Shown in pieces: positions 56,942-64,000 of a stretch of DNA of 64,000 nucleotides. The stretch spans positions 124,001-188,000 of the forward strand of contig NZ_JBOJLM010000002.1 in assembly GCF_050750585.1 (NCBI RefSeq), in the 5' to 3' direction. The DNA comes from Salinimicrobium sp050750585 (lineage in GTDB: Bacteria > Bacteroidota > Bacteroidia > Flavobacteriales > Flavobacteriaceae). Each line of letters opens with the position of its first letter. Positions within the stretch are counted from its first letter, which is position 1. The notes beneath the pieces are model-generated. The model saw only the letters and a program-made list of their open reading frames with translations. It had not been told where the DNA came from and did not search any database. The position numbers were made by a program, and so were the translations under genes.

Positions 56942-59782
56942 TTATTTCAACTTTTTCTTCACAGCAACTTCCTGGAAGGATTCTACTACATCACCTTCGT
57001 GAATGTCGTTGTAATTCTTGATCTGTAGACCACAGTCGTAACCTTTAGAAACTTCTTTCACATCATCTTTAAAGCGCTTAAGAGAGGCAAGTTCTCCGGT
57101 GTAAACAACTACCCCGTCTCGTATAAGTCTAATTCGTGAGTTTCTGTAGATTTTTCCGTCTGTTACCATACAACCGGCAATGGTTCCAATCTTAGATACT
57201 TTGAATATTTCTCTTATCTCTGCATTACCTGTAATCTCTTCTTTCATCACAGGAGAAAGCATTCCTTCCATAGCATCCTTCAGGTCGTTGATAGCGTCAT
57301 AGATGATCGAGTATGTTCTGATATCTATTTCTTCTTTTTCAGCGACTGTACGGGCATTTCCGGCAGGTCTTACGTTAAATCCGATGATGATCGCATCTGA
57401 TGCCGAAGCAAGCAATACATCACTTTCGGTAATTGCGCCTACTCCTTTATGGATGATGTTCACCTGGATCTCTTCAGTAGAAAGTTTCTGGAATGAATCG
57501 GTAAGTGCTTCTACAGAACCATCCACGTCACCTTTAAGGATGATGTTAAGTTCTTTAAAGTCACCAAGGGCAATTCGACGTCCAATCTCATCAAGAGTAA
57601 TGTGACGCTGAGTCCTTACAGACTGCTCACGTTGCAACTGAGTACGCTTGGCAGCAATATCTTTAGCCTCGCGCTCATCGGCCATTACCTTGAACTTGTC
57701 TCCTGCCTGTGGGGCACCGTCAAGACCAAGAATAGATACGGGTGTAGAAGGCCCTGCTTCTTTCACGTCTTTTCCACGCTCATCCTGCATCGCCTTAACC
57801 TTACCGCTGTGTCTTCCGGCAAGTACATAATCTCCAATTTTAAGCGTACCAGATTGTACGAGAATTGTTGAGACGTATCCTCTACCTTTATCAAGGTAAG
57901 CTTCTACTACTGTACCGTTTGCAAGCTTATCTGGGTTGGCTTCCAATTCAAGGATTTCGGCTTCAAGAAGTACTTTCTCCAGTAATTCTTTCACTCCAAG
58001 TCCTGTTTTGGCAGATATGTCATGTGACTGTATCTTACCACCCCAATCTTCAACCAACAGGTTCATACCCGCTAGTTTTTCTTTTATCTTTTCTGGATTT
58101 GCCGTTGGTAAATCCACCTTATTAATTGCAAATACTATAGGAACTCCTGCAGCCTGGGCGTGAGAGATCGCTTCTTTTGTTTGAGGCATCACATCATCAT
58201 CGGCCGCTACAACAATAATTGCAAGGTCGGTTACCTGTGCACCCCTTGCACGCATAGCTGTAAAGGCTTCGTGACCCGGAGTATCCAAAAATGTGATTTT
58301 TTGACCGTTTTCCAGTTTTACTCCGTAGGCACCAATATGCTGTGTGATTCCTCCACTTTCCCCGGCAATAACATTTTCTTTACGAACATAATCAAGTAAG
58401 GAAGTTTTACCGTGGTCAACGTGTCCCATTACGGTCACAATTGGAGCTCGTGGAATAAGATCTTCAGGATTTTCTGGAACCACTTCTTTTGGCTCATCAA
58501 TATCGGCTGTAACAAATTCTACTTCATGATCAAATTCCTCGGCTACTATAGAAAGAGTTTCGGCATCGAGACGCTGGTTCATAGTCACCATCATTCCAAG
58601 TGACATACACGCAGAGATAATTTGAGTTACCGGTACATCCATCATCGTAGCGACTTCGCTTACGGTAACAAACTCGGTAACCTTTAATACCTTGTTCTCT
58701 TCTTCTAGCTGGGCATCTTCAGTCCTTTGACGGTGAGTATCCCTTTTATTTCTACGGTATTTGGCACCACGACCTTTTCCGGATTTACCCTGAAGTTTCT
58801 CAAGAGTTTCCCGTACTTGTTTTTGTACTTCTTCCTCGCTAGGCTCTTCTTTGGTTACCGGGCGGGTACGTTTACCAGCACCTGGTTTTGATTTCGCTCC
58901 GGCTCCACCTTGTCCAGGTGCACCTTTTACGTCTTTGCTTATACGACGGCGACGCTTTTTGCGTTTATCCTTGTCGTCTTCAGCTTTTTTATCTTTTTCT
59001 TCTTTCTTTTTTACAGGCTTCTTAAACTGAGAAAGGTCAATTTTCTCACCTGTAAAATTAGGGCCACTAAGCTTTTGATATTTTGTGGCAAGAGTTGAAG
59101 ATTCTTCTGTTTTTTCTTCTGAAGCTTCTGGTTTTGTCTCCTTTTTAGGAGCCTCATCCTCTTTTTGCTTTCCGGCTTCTTCCTGCTGTTTTGGAGCTGC
59201 TGCTTCTTTCTCTGCAGGTTTTGAAGGTTCGGGTTGAGCTTCAGGTTTTGGAGTTTCTGCTTTAGGAGCTTCAACTTCAGGAGTTTTCTCCTTTGGAGCC
59301 TCGGCTTTTGGAGCTTCAGGCTTTGGAGCTTCCGGTTCCTTGGCTTCGGGAGCTTTGGCCTGTGGCTGTTCAGGCGCTTTTGGCTCTTCTGCCTTAGGTT
59401 CGGTTTTTTCCGAAGCAGTTGTCTTTGGTTTATCGAGATCGATCTTGCCTACCTGTTTTGGGCCTTCCAGGGTTGACTTGGCTCGTATAACCTCCTGCTT
59501 CTCTTCCTGTCTGCGCTTTTCTTCCTGTTCCTTCTCTCTTTCAAGACGAAGGCTTTCTTTTTCCTTGCGCTTTTCTTCTCCTACTTCTTTCGCCTCTACC
59601 TTCTTACTTTTATCGGTCTGGAACTCATCAGAAAGCACCTGATAAATCTCTCCCGAAATCTTTGTAGTGGGACGCGCCTCTATTTCGTGGCCCTGGGAAT
59701 TGAGAAATTCCACGGCACGATCCAACGAAATATTGAACTCGCGTAACACCTTATTTAATCGCATTGTCTTCGCTTCAGCCAT
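56942..59782 (-). CDS. infB: Translation initiation factor IF-2
   Basis: A 946-residue IF-2, the GTPase that brings initiator tRNA to the 30S subunit and promotes subunit joining. The N-terminal IF2N segment (RLNKVLREFNISLDRAVEFLNSQGHEIEARP) is followed by a very long low-complexity linker rich in Pro, Lys, Glu and Ala (about residues 70-330), then the G domain with APIVTVMGHVDHGKTSLLDY (about 451), DTPGHEAFTAMRARG and NKVDLP, and domains II-IV to the C-terminal fMet-tRNA binding domain. It is the last gene of rimP-nusA-infB and is separated from nusA by about 30 bases. Confidence 0.96.
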   Translation of the reverse strand: MAEAKTMRLNKVLREFNISLDRAVEFLNSQGHEIEARPTTKISGEIYQVLSDEFQTDKSKKVEAKEVGEEKRKEKESLRLEREKEQEEKRRQEEKQEVIRAKSTLEGPKQVGKIDLDKPKTTASEKTEPKAEEPKAPEQPQAKAPEAKEPEAPKPEAPKAEAPKEKTPEVEAPKAETPKPEAQPEPSKPAEKEAAAPKQQEEAGKQKEDEAPKKETKPEASEEKTEESSTLATKYQKLSGPNFTGEKIDLSQFKKPVKKKEEKDKKAEDDKDKRKKRRRRISKDVKGAPGQGGAGAKSKPGAGKRTRPVTKEEPSEEEVQKQVRETLEKLQGKSGKGRGAKYRRNKRDTHRQRTEDAQLEEENKVLKVTEFVTVSEVATMMDVPVTQIISACMSLGMMVTMNQRLDAETLSIVAEEFDHEVEFVTADIDEPKEVVPENPEDLIPRAPIVTVMGHVDHGKTSLLDYVRKENVIAGESGGITQHIGAYGVKLENGQKITFLDTPGHEAFTAMRARGAQVTDLAIIVVAADDDVMPQTKEAISHAQAAGVPIVFAINKVDLPTANPEKIKEKLAGMNLLVEDWGGKIQSHDISAKTGLGVKELLEKVLLEAEILELEANPDKLANGTVVEAYLDKGRGYVSTILVQSGTLKIGDYVLAGRHSGKVKAMQDERGKDVKEAGPSTPVSILGLDGAPQAGDKFKVMADEREAKDIAAKRTQLQREQSVRTQRHITLDEIGRRIALGDFKELNIILKGDVDGSVEALTDSFQKLSTEEIQVNIIHKGVGAITESDVLLASASDAIIIGFNVRPAGNARTVAEKEEIDIRTYSIIYDAINDLKDAMEGMLSPVMKEEITGNAEIREIFKVSKIGTIAGCMVTDGKIYRNSRIRLIRDGVVVYTGELASLKRFKDDVKEVSKGYDCGLQIKNYNDIHEGDVVESFQEVAVKKKLK

Positions 59783-59813
59783 AAATTGCCCTCTAAATTA
59801 ACCTCTTTTATTC

Positions 59814-61058
59814 TTAACTTTTATTCTCTTCTTCAAATTCTTCTCTCAGAACCTTCATCACCTCACGTATAGTCTCTTCTTCAAGGTCGGTCCTTTTGAC
59901 AAGATCATCTACATCCTGTTCTAATATACTTTTTGCTGTATCAAGTCCAATTTTAGCAAATTCTTCGATGACCCATGAGTCAATCTCATCTGCAAATTCT
60001 CTTAATTCAACATCTTCTTCAACACCTTCTCTAAACACGTCTATTTCATAACCTGTCAATTGTCCTGCCAATCTTATGTTATGCCCGCCACGACCAATTG
60101 CTTTTGAAACTTCTTCGGGTTTTAACATCACTTCGGCCCGCTTGTTCTCTTCGTCTATCTTAAGGGAAGTGATCTTCGCCGGACTCAAAGCACGGGTGAT
60201 TAACAATTGATTATTTGTAGTGAAATTGATCACATCTATATTTTCATTGCCCAATTCCCGTACAATACTGTGTATTCTTGACCCTTTCATCCCCACACAG
60301 GCTCCAACAGGATCAATACGGTCATCATAGGAGTCTACAGCTACTTTTGCTTTTTCTCCAGGAATTCTAACCACCTTCTTAACATTAATCAGGCCATCGA
60401 ATACTTCAGGGATTTCCTGCTCAAAAAGTTTCTCCAAAAATAGGGGAGAAGTTCTTGACATAATAATGGCAGGCTTATTTCCTTTTAATTCCACGCTTTC
60501 AATAATTCCTCTCACATTTTCCCCTTTTCTGAAGAAATCTGAAGGTATCTGCCTATCTTTAGGAAGTATGATCTCGTTACCTTCATCGTCCAGTAAAATT
60601 ATCGCACGGTGGCGAATATGGTGAACTTCAGCAGTGTAGATCTCTCCTTCAAGCTCTTTAAAGTGCTTGTATATATTGGTATTGTCGTGTTCGTGAACCT
60701 TTGAAATTAGATTTTGACGTAAAGACAGAATGGAACGACGCCCAAGGTCGATCAATTTTACTTCTTCAGAAACATCTTCCCCAACTTCAAAATCGGGTTC
60801 AATTTTGCGGGCTTCAGTAAGGGAAATTTCCTGGTTAGGGTCTTCTACTTCTCCATCGGCCACAACAACCCTGTTTCTCCAAATCTCAAGATCCCCTTTA
60901 TCAGGGTTTACAATAATATCAAAGTTATCGTCTTCTCCGTACTTCTTTTTAAGCGCACTACGCAATACCTCTTCAAGGATTGCCATTAATGTTGGCTTAT
61001 CTATAGACTTATCATCCTTAAATTCTGAAAACGAATCTATCAACGCGATATTTTCCAT
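59814..61058 (-). CDS. nusA: Transcription termination/antitermination factor NusA
   Basis: A 414-residue NusA that binds RNA polymerase and modulates pausing, termination and antitermination. The N-terminal polymerase-binding domain is at about residues 1-130, an S1 RNA-binding domain follows (GEIYTAEVHHIRHRAIILLDDEGNEIILPKDRQIP), then the tandem KH domains (RIDPVGACVGMKGSRIHSIVRELGNENIDVI and EEVSKAIGRGGHNIRLAGQLTGYEIDVF). The acidic C-terminal repeats of the E. coli protein are absent, as is common outside Gammaproteobacteria. Between rimP (12-base gap) and infB. Confidence 0.96.
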   Translation of the reverse strand: MENIALIDSFSEFKDDKSIDKPTLMAILEEVLRSALKKKYGEDDNFDIIVNPDKGDLEIWRNRVVVADGEVEDPNQEISLTEARKIEPDFEVGEDVSEEVKLIDLGRRSILSLRQNLISKVHEHDNTNIYKHFKELEGEIYTAEVHHIRHRAIILLDDEGNEIILPKDRQIPSDFFRKGENVRGIIESVELKGNKPAIIMSRTSPLFLEKLFEQEIPEVFDGLINVKKVVRIPGEKAKVAVDSYDDRIDPVGACVGMKGSRIHSIVRELGNENIDVINFTTNNQLLITRALSPAKITSLKIDEENKRAEVMLKPEEVSKAIGRGGHNIRLAGQLTGYEIDVFREGVEEDVELREFADEIDSWVIEEFAKIGLDTAKSILEQDVDDLVKRTDLEEETIREVMKVLREEFEEENKS

Positions 61059-61070
61059 ATCCTATGTCTG

Positions 61071-61535
61071 TTAAAATGTTATTACCACCTTTGCCTCTTT
61101 TACATCCTCTAAAGGCAAGACGGCTTCTTTATTTACGGTCACTTTTCCTTTACCAACAGGTTTGGGCTCTCTGGCCTTCCACTTGAGGGTAATCTTCTCA
61201 TCCTCAAAAGAGGTCAATGTGCCCTCGATCTTTTCTCCTTCAGTTGTGGTTACCGCAAGAATTCTTCCAATATTTTTCTGGTACTGCCGTGGCATTTCCA
61301 GGGGGCTGGAAGCGCCAGCCGACGAAACGTCCAGTGAAAAATCCTGTTCTTCGCGATCAAGGTTATGTTCAATCTTACGGCTTACCGCAATACAATCATT
61401 TACAGACACTCCTTTATTACCATCAATTATGACTGTGATATGGTTTGAGTCGTTAACGTTGAGCTCAATTAAAAATAATGAATTATTTTCTTCGAAAGCT
61501 TCTTGCAGTAATTTTTCTACTTTCTCTCGTAACAT
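61071..61535 (-). CDS. rimP: Ribosome maturation factor RimP
   Basis: A 154-residue RimP, involved in 30S maturation. It has the N-terminal alpha/beta domain (VSVNDCIAVSRKIEHNLDREEQDFSLDVSSAGASSPLEMPRQYQKNIGRIL) and the C-terminal SH3-like domain (GTLTSFEDEKITLKWK). It is the promoter-proximal gene of the rimP-nusA-infB operon; a full terminator-like hairpin lies in the leader. Confidence 0.95.
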   Translation of the reverse strand: MLREKVEKLLQEAFEENNSLFLIELNVNDSNHITVIIDGNKGVSVNDCIAVSRKIEHNLDREEQDFSLDVSSAGASSPLEMPRQYQKNIGRILAVTTTEGEKIEGTLTSFEDEKITLKWKAREPKPVGKGKVTVNKEAVLPLEDVKEAKVVITF

Positions 61536-61550
61536 TCGCGGGTTTGGCTA

Positions 61551-61577
61551 TAAAAAGAGGGGACTTTTTGTCCCCTC
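61551..61577 (-). terminator. Leader terminator/attenuator of rimP-nusA-infB
   Basis: On the minus strand GAGGGGAC, AAAAA, GTCCCCTC, then TTTTTA: an eight-base GC-rich perfect stem with a T tract, located about 15 bases before the rimP ATG and about 27 bases after the -7 element. Its position inside the leader, rather than at a gene end, suggests attenuation, possibly by NusA. Confidence 0.75.
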
Positions 61578-61603
61578 GTTGTTCTTTTTTCCCTTCAACG
61601 GTG

Positions 61604-61637
61604 CAAATATAGTAATATTTTTGTAGAACGAAAACAA
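61604..61637 (-). promoter_or_regulatory. rimP-nusA-infB promoter
   Basis: On the minus strand TTG (61637-61635), a 23-base spacer, and TATATTTG (61611-61604). The -7 fit is exact; the spacer is at the upper limit. Confidence 0.65.
61616..61623 (+). promoter_or_regulatory. Possible -7 element for the universal stress protein gene
   Basis: TATTTTTG on the plus strand, 79 bases before the ATG, overlapping the divergent rimP promoter. The -33 position has TTC. Confidence 0.35.
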
Positions 61638-61702
61638 GAATTAGAATGAAAAAATATTTGTAGTTTTATAACTAAATCAACCTTACCTATTTACAATTAT
61701 CT

Positions 61703-62539
61703 ATGAAAAATATCCTTGTGCCTACCGACTTTTCGGAACAGGCTGAAAATGCCTTAAAAGTAGCCGCTCAACTCGCTCAAAAATTCAATGCCGAAATTTA
61801 TCTTTTGCATTTAATAGAGTTGCCTGTAGATATGGTAAACCCATTAGGAGAGACCCGTTCCAACGATTTGCCCGAAGCTATATATTTTATGAAACTGGCC
61901 AAAAAGAGGTTTGATGAACTTCTTTCCCGCCCTTATCTTAAAAATATTAAAGTTCATGATATTGTGGAAGTAAATAAAGCATTTGACGGTATTTTGGAAG
62001 CCAGCGAGAAGCACAATTGCGACTTTGTTGTCATGGGCTCACAGGGTGCATCTGGTCTAAAAGAAATGTTTATTGGTTCAAATACCGAGAAAGTGGTGCG
62101 AACTTCTAAGGTTCCTGTACTCGTAGTCAAGAATGATCATGCGGCCTTTGAGGTCAATGATTTTGTTTTTGCTACCAACCTCGAAACTACAGGGAGAGAA
62201 GTGCTCAAAAAAGTGATTGAGCTGGCAGATCTATTTAAAGCTCGCCTTCATTTTGTATATGTCAACACTGCAAATGAATTTGTGACCTCTAATGAATGCG
62301 ATACAAAGCTGAAGCAATATTTGGAAGGTGTAGATTTTGATAATTACGAATTTCATGTCTTTAATGATGATTCTGTAGAACAGGGAATCTTAAATTTTGC
62401 TAAAAAAATTAATGCTAACCTTATGGGAATTGCTACTCATGGGCGCAAAGGCCTGTCGCATTTTTTTAATGGAAGCATCAGTGAAGATCTCGTAAATCAT
62501 GCAAACAGCCCGGTGATCACATTCAGGCTCGAAAAATAG
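61703..62539 (+). CDS. Tandem universal stress protein
   Basis: A 278-residue protein of two UspA domains (about 1-145 and 150-278). The first has MKNILVPTDFSEQAENALKVAAQLAQKFNAEIYLLHLIE and the ATP-binding motif MGSQGASGLKEMFIGSNTEKVVRTSKVPVLVV (G-x2-G-x9-G-x-T-like). The second contains GIATHGRKGLSHFFNGSISEDLVNHANSPVITFRLEK. UspA proteins accumulate under stress and bind ATP. It is a single gene divergent from rimP-nusA-infB. Confidence 0.92.
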   Translation: MKNILVPTDFSEQAENALKVAAQLAQKFNAEIYLLHLIELPVDMVNPLGETRSNDLPEAIYFMKLAKKRFDELLSRPYLKNIKVHDIVEVNKAFDGILEASEKHNCDFVVMGSQGASGLKEMFIGSNTEKVVRTSKVPVLVVKNDHAAFEVNDFVFATNLETTGREVLKKVIELADLFKARLHFVYVNTANEFVTSNECDTKLKQYLEGVDFDNYEFHVFNDDSVEQGILNFAKKINANLMGIATHGRKGLSHFFNGSISEDLVNHANSPVITFRLEK

Positions 62540-62543
62540 CATT

Positions 62544-62562
62544 TCAAAATGCCCTTTTTGAG
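62544..62562. repeat. Dispersed palindrome copy (TCAAAATGCCCTTTTTGAG)
   Basis: Immediately downstream of the universal stress protein stop codon. The rest of 62563-62858 has only a weak inverted repeat, TTGCTTAA (62733-62740) and TTAAGCAA (62760-62767), and no convincing gene. Confidence 0.55.
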
Positions 62563-62858
62563 AGGTGAGTTTCTATGTCTTTGCTTTTGATCTTCAGGAT
62601 CTCTGCGGAAGATTTTTTCTTCTGAATCACTTTTTTGGCAGCTTTTTAGCTAATGCTGAAGTATATAAATTAACAGGAAAACCTGAAGTCGAAACGGCAG
62701 TTCGGGTTCTGGCTTCAGTTGGTTTAATTTTATTGCTTAAGCCAACTCACTCGTTTGAGTTAAGCAATTGAAAGCCATACGTTAAATTTGCGTCAAACCT
62801 TGAAAACAGGCCCAAAAAAATTTGCTACAAACGTATCTTTACCCCATATTCTTTTTAT

Positions 62859-63062
62859 ATGATATTAAAGGCAAGTTTACAATTAGCTTTTTTGGCTATA
62901 GAGGTTCTTCTCACTTTTTACAGCAGTGTGCTGGAGGATAATCTTATGGTCAAATTCCTGCTTTTTGTAATTACCGCAGTGCTTATTGCAATGGGGGTTA
63001 CAAAGCTTGCAAGCCGCCTTTTACCGGCAGATAAAGACTATGTCTCCCCCGAAGAGGAGTAA
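62859..63062 (+). CDS. Small membrane protein (67 aa)
   Basis: A 67-residue protein with two hydrophobic helices (KASLQLAFLAIEVLLTFYSSV and MVKFLLFVITAVLIAMGVTKLA) and a charged C terminus (DKDYVSPEEE). No family is recognised. The composition and position (own leader containing the TATCTTTA-type element upstream, before the PAS kinase) suggest a real gene. Confidence 0.6.
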   Translation: MILKASLQLAFLAIEVLLTFYSSVLEDNLMVKFLLFVITAVLIAMGVTKLASRLLPADKDYVSPEEE

Positions 63063-63181
63063 ATAATATAGTTGCAGTTCTACTGGTGTTGAAAAGAGTA
63101 TTATGTTGTTGATAGTAGAACTACAGCAAACGATCCGGTGAGGAATATTTTTCTCTCCGGATCCTTTATTTTACAGGCCCT

Positions 63182-63200
63182 TCAAAAATGGCATTTTTGG
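63182..63200. repeat. Dispersed palindrome copy (TCAAAAATGGCATTTTTGG)
   Basis: Between the small membrane protein gene and the last PAS kinase. A hairpin AATCCGGAG-like (ATCCGGTGAGG...CTCTCCGGATCC, about 63131-63164) with a weak T tract also lies just upstream and may end the small membrane protein transcript. Confidence 0.7.
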
Positions 63201-63240
63201 TTTCTATTTGCCTTTAAGGCCTGAGTTATTCTAAATTGTT

Positions 63241-63248
63241 TAAATTTG
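63241..63248 (+). promoter_or_regulatory. -7 element for the terminal PAS kinase gene
   Basis: TAAATTTG fits TAnnTTTG, 26 bases before the TTG start; no TTG at the -33 distance. Confidence 0.45.
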
Positions 63249-63273
63249 ACCTTCATCTAAAAAAAATCTGGTA

Positions 63274-64000
63274 TTGAGCACTGCCGCAGATAATCACCTG
63301 GAAAAGTTTGAAACAGATCAGACCGTATTTAATGTACTTTTTGAAGCTGCTTCAGAAGGTATTATAGTTGTTAACACCCACCAGGTAATAGTGAGCAGTA
63401 ACCTGGCTGCAGATAATATGTTTGGGTACAACAAAGGAGAGTTGAAAGGGAAGCCTTTAAACCTCTTGATACCACCAAAATACCGTTCTGCACACCCCTC
63501 TCATTTTAAAGGTTTTCTACAAGACAGCGAAAAAAGGCAAATGGGCCATGGCCGTGATTTGTATGGTGTTAAAAAGAACGGCGATGAGTTTCCTGTAGAA
63601 GCCGGTCTTAATCCGTTTCAAATTGGAGAGGAAAGGTACGTCATGTCTCTTATTATAGATATCTCTGTTAGAAAGGAGGCGCAAAGGCAGATTACGGAAC
63701 TCAATAATGAGTTGGAAGGGAAGATCAAAGTAAGGACAAAAGAGTTGGAAGAGAGTATTCAAAAGCTCCAAAATGCCAATAAAAGTCTTGAGCTAGAAAT
63801 TAAACGCCGTAAAGAAGCTGAAAACCGAATTAAAACTGCCCTTCAAAAGGAAAAGGAGCTCAGCGATCTAAAAACAAAATTTCTTTCCCTTGTGTCTCAT
63901 GAATTTAAGACACCCCTTAGCGGGATCTTAACTTCGGTAGTTCTTGCCGGAAAGTATAAGCTTGAAGAGCAACAGGAGAAGCGGGAAAAGCACCTCAACA
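63274..64000 (+). CDS. PAS-domain sensor histidine kinase (3' end outside window)
   Basis: An incomplete coding region, open to the window edge (242 codons visible). It starts at a TTG (63274), since no ATG or GTG lies near. A PAS domain (VFNVLFEAASEGIIVVNTHQVIVSSNLAADNMFGYNKGELKGKPLNLLIP) with a PAC segment (MSLIIDISVRKEAQRQI) is followed by a coiled-coil linker of about 60 residues and the H-box LKTKFLSLVSHEFKTPLSGILTS; phosphorylation would be at H in SHEFKTP. No transmembrane segment is seen. The ATPase domain must lie beyond 64000. Confidence 0.9.
   Translation, partial: MSTAADNHLEKFETDQTVFNVLFEAASEGIIVVNTHQVIVSSNLAADNMFGYNKGELKGKPLNLLIPPKYRSAHPSHFKGFLQDSEKRQMGHGRDLYGVKKNGDEFPVEAGLNPFQIGEERYVMSLIIDISVRKEAQRQITELNNELEGKIKVRTKELEESIQKLQNANKSLELEIKRRKEAENRIKTALQKEKELSDLKTKFLSLVSHEFKTPLSGILTSVVLAGKYKLEEQQEKREKHLN

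Noticed and set aside
59011..59642. Frames on both strands across the IF-2 linker
   Set aside because: They are shadows of the biased Pro/Lys/Glu codons of infB and have no independent support.
62565..62771. Plus-strand frame of 68 codons downstream of the universal stress protein gene
   Set aside because: Its composition is poor and unlike a folded protein, and it starts within a dispersed palindrome region; nothing supports it.

Overview
The window reads as chromosomal DNA of a flavobacterium (Bacteroidota, family Flavobacteriaceae or close). The support comes from the sequence. There are two CarboxypepD_reg/plug TonB-dependent receptors and a type IX secretion sorting domain. Promoters carry a TAnnTTTG -7 element with TTG about 18-23 bases upstream, and Shine-Dalgarno sequences are not evident. 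Several Bacteroidota-only families occur (DUF3127, DUF3098, DUF4271, DUF4296). DnaE carries a fused N-terminal exonuclease, ribosomal protein S16 has a long acidic tail, and IF-2 has a long Pro/Glu/Lys/Ala linker. Nearly everything is housekeeping, tightly packed, in short operons on both strands. No rRNA, CRISPR array, prophage or transposase gene was seen; there is one tRNA (Asp).

Layout. 1-2.5 kb: a TonB-dependent receptor. 2.5-7.7 kb: a degenerate Rieske-like lipoprotein, greA, HIT protein, thioesterase, a histidine kinase, flavin reductase, DUF3127, aat. 7.8-13 kb (minus): tag, a TonB-like protein, truB, uppP, DUF3098 and ftsX, with a repeat/GxxExxY islet lying between DUF3098 and ftsX. 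13-23 kb: leuS, Zn peptidase, ferritin, saccharopine dehydrogenase, pckA, hemD. 23-29 kb: polyprenol-P glycosyltransferase, dihydroorotase, DUF4296, an epimerase, tyrS, a LuxE-like protein, a sorting-domain-only protein. 29.8-35.8 kb: a beta-helix lipoprotein and large TonB receptor, divergent from a PhoB/PhoR-like two-component pair. 35.7-41.7 kb: glycosyltransferase, trmB, LysE, alkyltransferase-like protein, then an iron-sulfur/redox run (Mrp, NifU, ferredoxin reductase, ferredoxin). 41.7-46.6 kb: glutaryl-CoA dehydrogenase, a toxin-antitoxin islet, trmN6, a four-helix-bundle islet, rimM-rpsP. 46.8-53.8 kb: a PA2169-type protein, dnaE, trxA, DUF58. 53.9-64 kb: tRNA-Asp, a PAS/GAF kinase with response regulator, rimP-nusA-infB (minus), universal stress protein, and the start of another PAS kinase.

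The most interesting material is not in the core genes. (1) A short palindrome near TCAAAAATGSCATTTTTGA recurs at least 14 times, both inside coding sequences and in terminators. (2) Three small islets without a recombinase sit between core genes, each bounded by its own repeats: a GxxExxY nuclease-fold gene (17-bp perfect inverted repeats plus 168-bp tandem repeats), a four-helix-bundle gene (16-bp perfect inverted repeats, frameshifted), and a ParE-type toxin-antitoxin pair between about 200-bp direct repeats that duplicate the 3' end of trmN6. (3) Terminator-like hairpins lie directly after the promoters of greA and of rimP-nusA-infB, suggesting attenuation of transcription-factor genes. 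All family calls are by reading motifs; nothing was searched against a database.
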